This document shows positions 63,391-64,000 of a stretch of DNA of 64,000 bases, in pieces. This stretch comes from Synergistaceae bacterium. GTDB taxonomy: Bacteria > Synergistota > Synergistia > Synergistales > Aminobacteriaceae. The stretch spans positions 1-64,000 of the forward strand of contig JAFRAH010000013.1 in NCBI GenBank assembly GCA_017405525.1, in the 5' to 3' direction. Position numbers and translations under genes: made by a program. The notes below the pieces were generated by a model, which saw nothing but the letters and a program-made list of their open reading frames with translations, was not told the origin of the DNA and did not search any database. Within the stretch, counting starts at the first letter, position 1; every line of letters begins with the position of its first letter.

Positions 63391-64000
63391 ATGAACCTGC
63401 CAACGTTTTTAGGGGGAGTCCATCCTCCTGAAGGCAAAGCTCTCACGGAAAACAAGGCCATCGAAACCTTCAGGCCGGAAGATTCGCGTGAGTTCGTTTT
63501 CCCTATGGCACTTCACATCGGCGCACCAAGTACACCCATCGTGAAGAAGGGTGATTCTGTTCTTGCAGGACAGAAGATAGCCGAGTCCAGTGCTTTCGTC
63601 TCAGTCCCGAAGTACTCGTCAGTCTCAGGAACAGTGAAGGCTGTTGAGCAGCGCATGGCTTACACCGGCGGAATGGAGCTCAGCGTTGTCATCGAGAGCG
63701 ACGGAAAATATACCCCTGCTCCGTCTCTTCATGACCTTCTGGGACACAAGCCCGCGCCGTCCGAATACGTGAACTTGATCCATGAGGCAGGAATTGTCGG
63801 ACTTGGTGGAGCATGTTTCCCTACACACGTAAAGCTCTCGCCACCCAAGGACAAGCACATTGACCACATAATCCTGAACGCCTCAGAATGTGAACCGTTC
63901 CTGAACTGCGACAACAGGCTGATGATTGAGAGCCCTGACGAGATACTCAGGGGGCTTGAGTATGTCCTTGAGATTTTCCCGGAGGCTGAAGGGGTTATTG
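63391..64000 (+). CDS. rnfC: RnfC subunit of the Rnf ion-translocating oxidoreductase, 5' part
   Basis: The gene runs off the end of the window; 203 codons are visible. MNLPTFLGGVHPPEGKALTEN and the barrel-sandwich segment PMALHIGAPSTPIVKKGDSVLAGQKI are typical of RnfC, followed by GIVGLGGACFPTHVKLSPP and ILNASECEPFLNCDNRLMIE, part of the NADH/FMN-binding Nqo1-like domain. Rnf couples ferredoxin oxidation with NAD+ reduction and exports Na+ or H+. GAGGGGAG lies eleven bases upstream of the ATG. The iron-sulfur motifs and the other subunits should lie beyond the edge. Confidence 0.92.
   Translation, partial: MNLPTFLGGVHPPEGKALTENKAIETFRPEDSREFVFPMALHIGAPSTPIVKKGDSVLAGQKIAESSAFVSVPKYSSVSGTVKAVEQRMAYTGGMELSVVIESDGKYTPAPSLHDLLGHKPAPSEYVNLIHEAGIVGLGGACFPTHVKLSPPKDKHIDHIILNASECEPFLNCDNRLMIESPDEILRGLEYVLEIFPEAEGVI

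Noticed and set aside
1-64000. CRISPR arrays, prophage and rRNA
   Set aside because: No regularly spaced repeats, no phage structural or integrase genes and no rRNA seen; the only short tandem repeat is the pentanucleotide at 34484.

Overview
The window most likely comes from a strictly anaerobic, motile member of the Synergistota (family Synergistaceae), probably gut or rumen associated. The strongest single clue is the secreted protein at 24523-26172, which ends in a Gly/Ser-rich stretch, a Cys, a hydrophobic helix and a basic tail in the style of the Synerg-CTERM sorting signal. The physiology fits: one-polypeptide pyruvate:ferredoxin oxidoreductase, the start of an Rnf complex, two flavodoxins, a class I archaeal-type aldolase, and many amino acid and peptide functions (two M20 amidohydrolases, AbgT, AGCS, DAACS and SSS transporters). 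The genus assignment is open because no rRNA is present.

Layout. 1-1.2 kb: tail of tRNA-Cys and an isolated citrate lyase ligase gene. 1.2-11.6 kb: a signalling island with a degenerate PAS-GGDEF-EAL protein, two co-transcribed hybrid kinases, a divergent third hybrid kinase with an HPt domain and a response regulator; a solo TnpB element sits inside it. 11.7-14.1 kb: a pair of paralogous YfjP-like GTPases behind a promoter whose spacer contains ten consecutive G:C pairs. 14.1-20.6 kb: era, cdd, a galT/epimerase-like pair, a second GGDEF-EAL protein, a PPC-domain protein and a stand-alone nucleosidase. 20.7-33.4 kb: nifJ, the Synerg-CTERM protein, tandem acyl-CoA/AMP ligases, gyrB, a fliS-flgN pair and a secreted M48 protease.

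33.4-34.6 kb holds a glycosyltransferase-like gene whose reading frame runs upstream, without a start codon, into a 5-bp tandem repeat. This is a good candidate for phase variation. 34.6-44.6 kb: flavodoxin, alcohol dehydrogenase, csaA, a symporter with an extra cytosolic domain, MATE pump, secreted serpin, tagaturonate reductase and an alanine symporter. 44.6-50.4 kb: YfcE phosphodiesterase, a small membrane protein overlapping an RHH gene, an SSS transporter following an AIPR phage-resistance protein, and an AbgA-like hydrolase. 50.4-57.7 kb: DUF711/ACT pair, CDF transporter, M20-AbgT operon and flavodoxin-DUF362 pair. 57.7-64 kb: an unrecognised 323-residue protein, fbaB, an operon running recO-like, cobT, nicotinamidase-like, HAD, HdeD-like, and the 5' part of rnfC.

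The best leads for something undescribed are two independent simple-sequence switches (the poly-G promoter of the GTPase pair and the pentanucleotide at the glycosyltransferase), the GTPase pair itself, and the TnpB element whose ORF runs through its right end into the next gene. All calls are from reading the sequence; no database search was run.
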